NCBI RefSeq assembly: GCF_006064855.1
Contig: NZ_CP040753.1
Span: forward strand, 2,708,001 to 2,772,000
Origin: Sulfitobacter sp. BSw21498
GTDB lineage: Bacteria > Pseudomonadota > Alphaproteobacteria > Rhodobacterales > Rhodobacteraceae
Reading direction: 5' to 3'
Length of the DNA stretch: 64,000 nt
The notes beneath the pieces are model-generated. The model did no database searches, was not told where the DNA came from, and was given only the letters and a program-made list of their open reading frames with translations. The translations under genes were made by a program, and so were the position numbers. Positions within the stretch are counted from its first letter, which is position 1. Each line of letters starts with the position of its first letter. This document shows, piece by piece, positions 63,802-64,000 of the stretch.

Positions 63802-64000
63802 TTACCCCAACTCTTCGGTAGAGGACGCTGCAGCTTCTTCGTCGCGCAGACGGTGCAGATGCGCGATAAAGTACCGCATATGCGCGTTATCGACCGTGCG
63901 CTGTGCTTCGTTTTTCCAAGCGTCATAGGCGCTGGCATAGTTCGGGAAGATCCCAACGACGTGGATGTCATCGACATTCTTGAACGCGGTGCCGGTGGGC
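63802..64000 (-). CDS. DUF4170 protein, C-terminal part only
   Basis: The last 65 residues can be read; the start lies beyond the right edge. PTGTAFKNVDDIHVVGIFPNYASAYDAWKNEAQ then TVDNAHMRYFIAHLHRL matches DUF4170, a small soluble alphaproteobacterial family of unknown function that is usually coded just before waaA-lpxK. It ends 6 bases before the waaA start, so it is part of that operon. Confidence 0.85.
   Translation of the reverse strand, partial: PTGTAFKNVDDIHVVGIFPNYASAYDAWKNEAQRTVDNAHMRYFIAHLHRLRDEEAAASSTEELG

Overview
The window looks like a chromosomal segment of an alphaproteobacterium of the Rhodobacteraceae, most likely the marine Roseobacter group (a Sulfitobacter-like genome would fit, but the genus is inferred). 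The evidence is the high GC content, a CcrM-type methyltransferase downstream of rnhB, a waaA-lpxK pair preceded by a DUF4170 protein, and many small roseobacter-type conserved proteins (DUF1285, DUF2794, DUF6478, DUF2459, CHCC zinc finger). I see no rRNA, tRNA, CRISPR array, insertion sequence, integrase or prophage. Coding density is very high: no gap exceeds about 205 bases, and many neighbours overlap by 4 bases (ATGA or GTGA), which marks tight operons.

Layout. 1-3421 (minus): partial queuosine-precursor transporter; then MFS transporter, murein endopeptidase MepA and a phytase-like esterase as an overlapping operon. 3617-7303 (plus): a short BLUF blue-light receptor, YggT, RecQ, YaaA. 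7288-9432 (minus): hybrid histidine kinase. 9538-16224 (minus): four-gene operon MoxR ATPase, DUF58, BatA/DUF4159 membrane protein and a second large membrane protein. 16283-16873 (plus): DUF1285. 17008-20782 (minus): DNA polymerase I, DUF2459 protein and a 59-residue zinc-finger protein. 20968-24953 (plus): gpmI, EnvC-like factor, CtpA protease, closed by a strong terminator. 25107-28701 (minus): two conserved hypotheticals, a lipoprotein and ilvD. 28856-35903 (plus): a very unusual ABC-like/cNMP protein, a CPBP protease, accD, folC and an unrecognised membrane protein. 35900-43148: zapE, an MFS transporter, then a minus-strand run of hydrolase, ornithine cyclodeaminase-like, HAD, DUF188, S-formylglutathione hydrolase and AEC transporter genes. 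43353-45097: paaK-paaI. 45212-50771: DUF2794, an NlpC/P60 and M17 peptidase pair, a degenerate HPt-like protein, beta-carbonic anhydrase, a membrane-anchored NYN protein and asd. 50848-53890 (minus): MFS transporter plus HpaI aldolase, then a membrane-anchored winged-helix protein coupled to a small secreted protein. 54079-56664 (plus): basic periplasmic protein, rnhB, ccrM. 56806-59100 (minus): alkB, mutY. 59185-61530 (plus): DciA-like protein, DsbA-like thioredoxin, CoA transferase. 61577-64000 (minus): lpxK, divergent waaA, partial DUF4170.

Most genes are housekeeping: replication and repair (polA, recQ, mutY, rnhB, dciA-like), envelope building and remodelling (mepA, envC-like, ctpA, zapE, lpxK, waaA), central metabolism (gpmI, ilvD, accD, folC, asd), and marine catabolism (alkB, paaK/paaI, fghA, aldolase). 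The least expected items are: (1) an ABC-type protein in which every ATPase motif is replaced while the fold outline and a C-terminal cyclic-nucleotide domain remain; (2) a two-TM protein with a C-terminal OmpR-like winged helix, translationally coupled to a small secreted protein and facing two inverted repeats; (3) a KDO-transferase-family protein lacking the usual catalytic motifs; (4) two GANTC sites in the short region ahead of the GANTC methyltransferase; (5) an HPt-like protein without its histidine.
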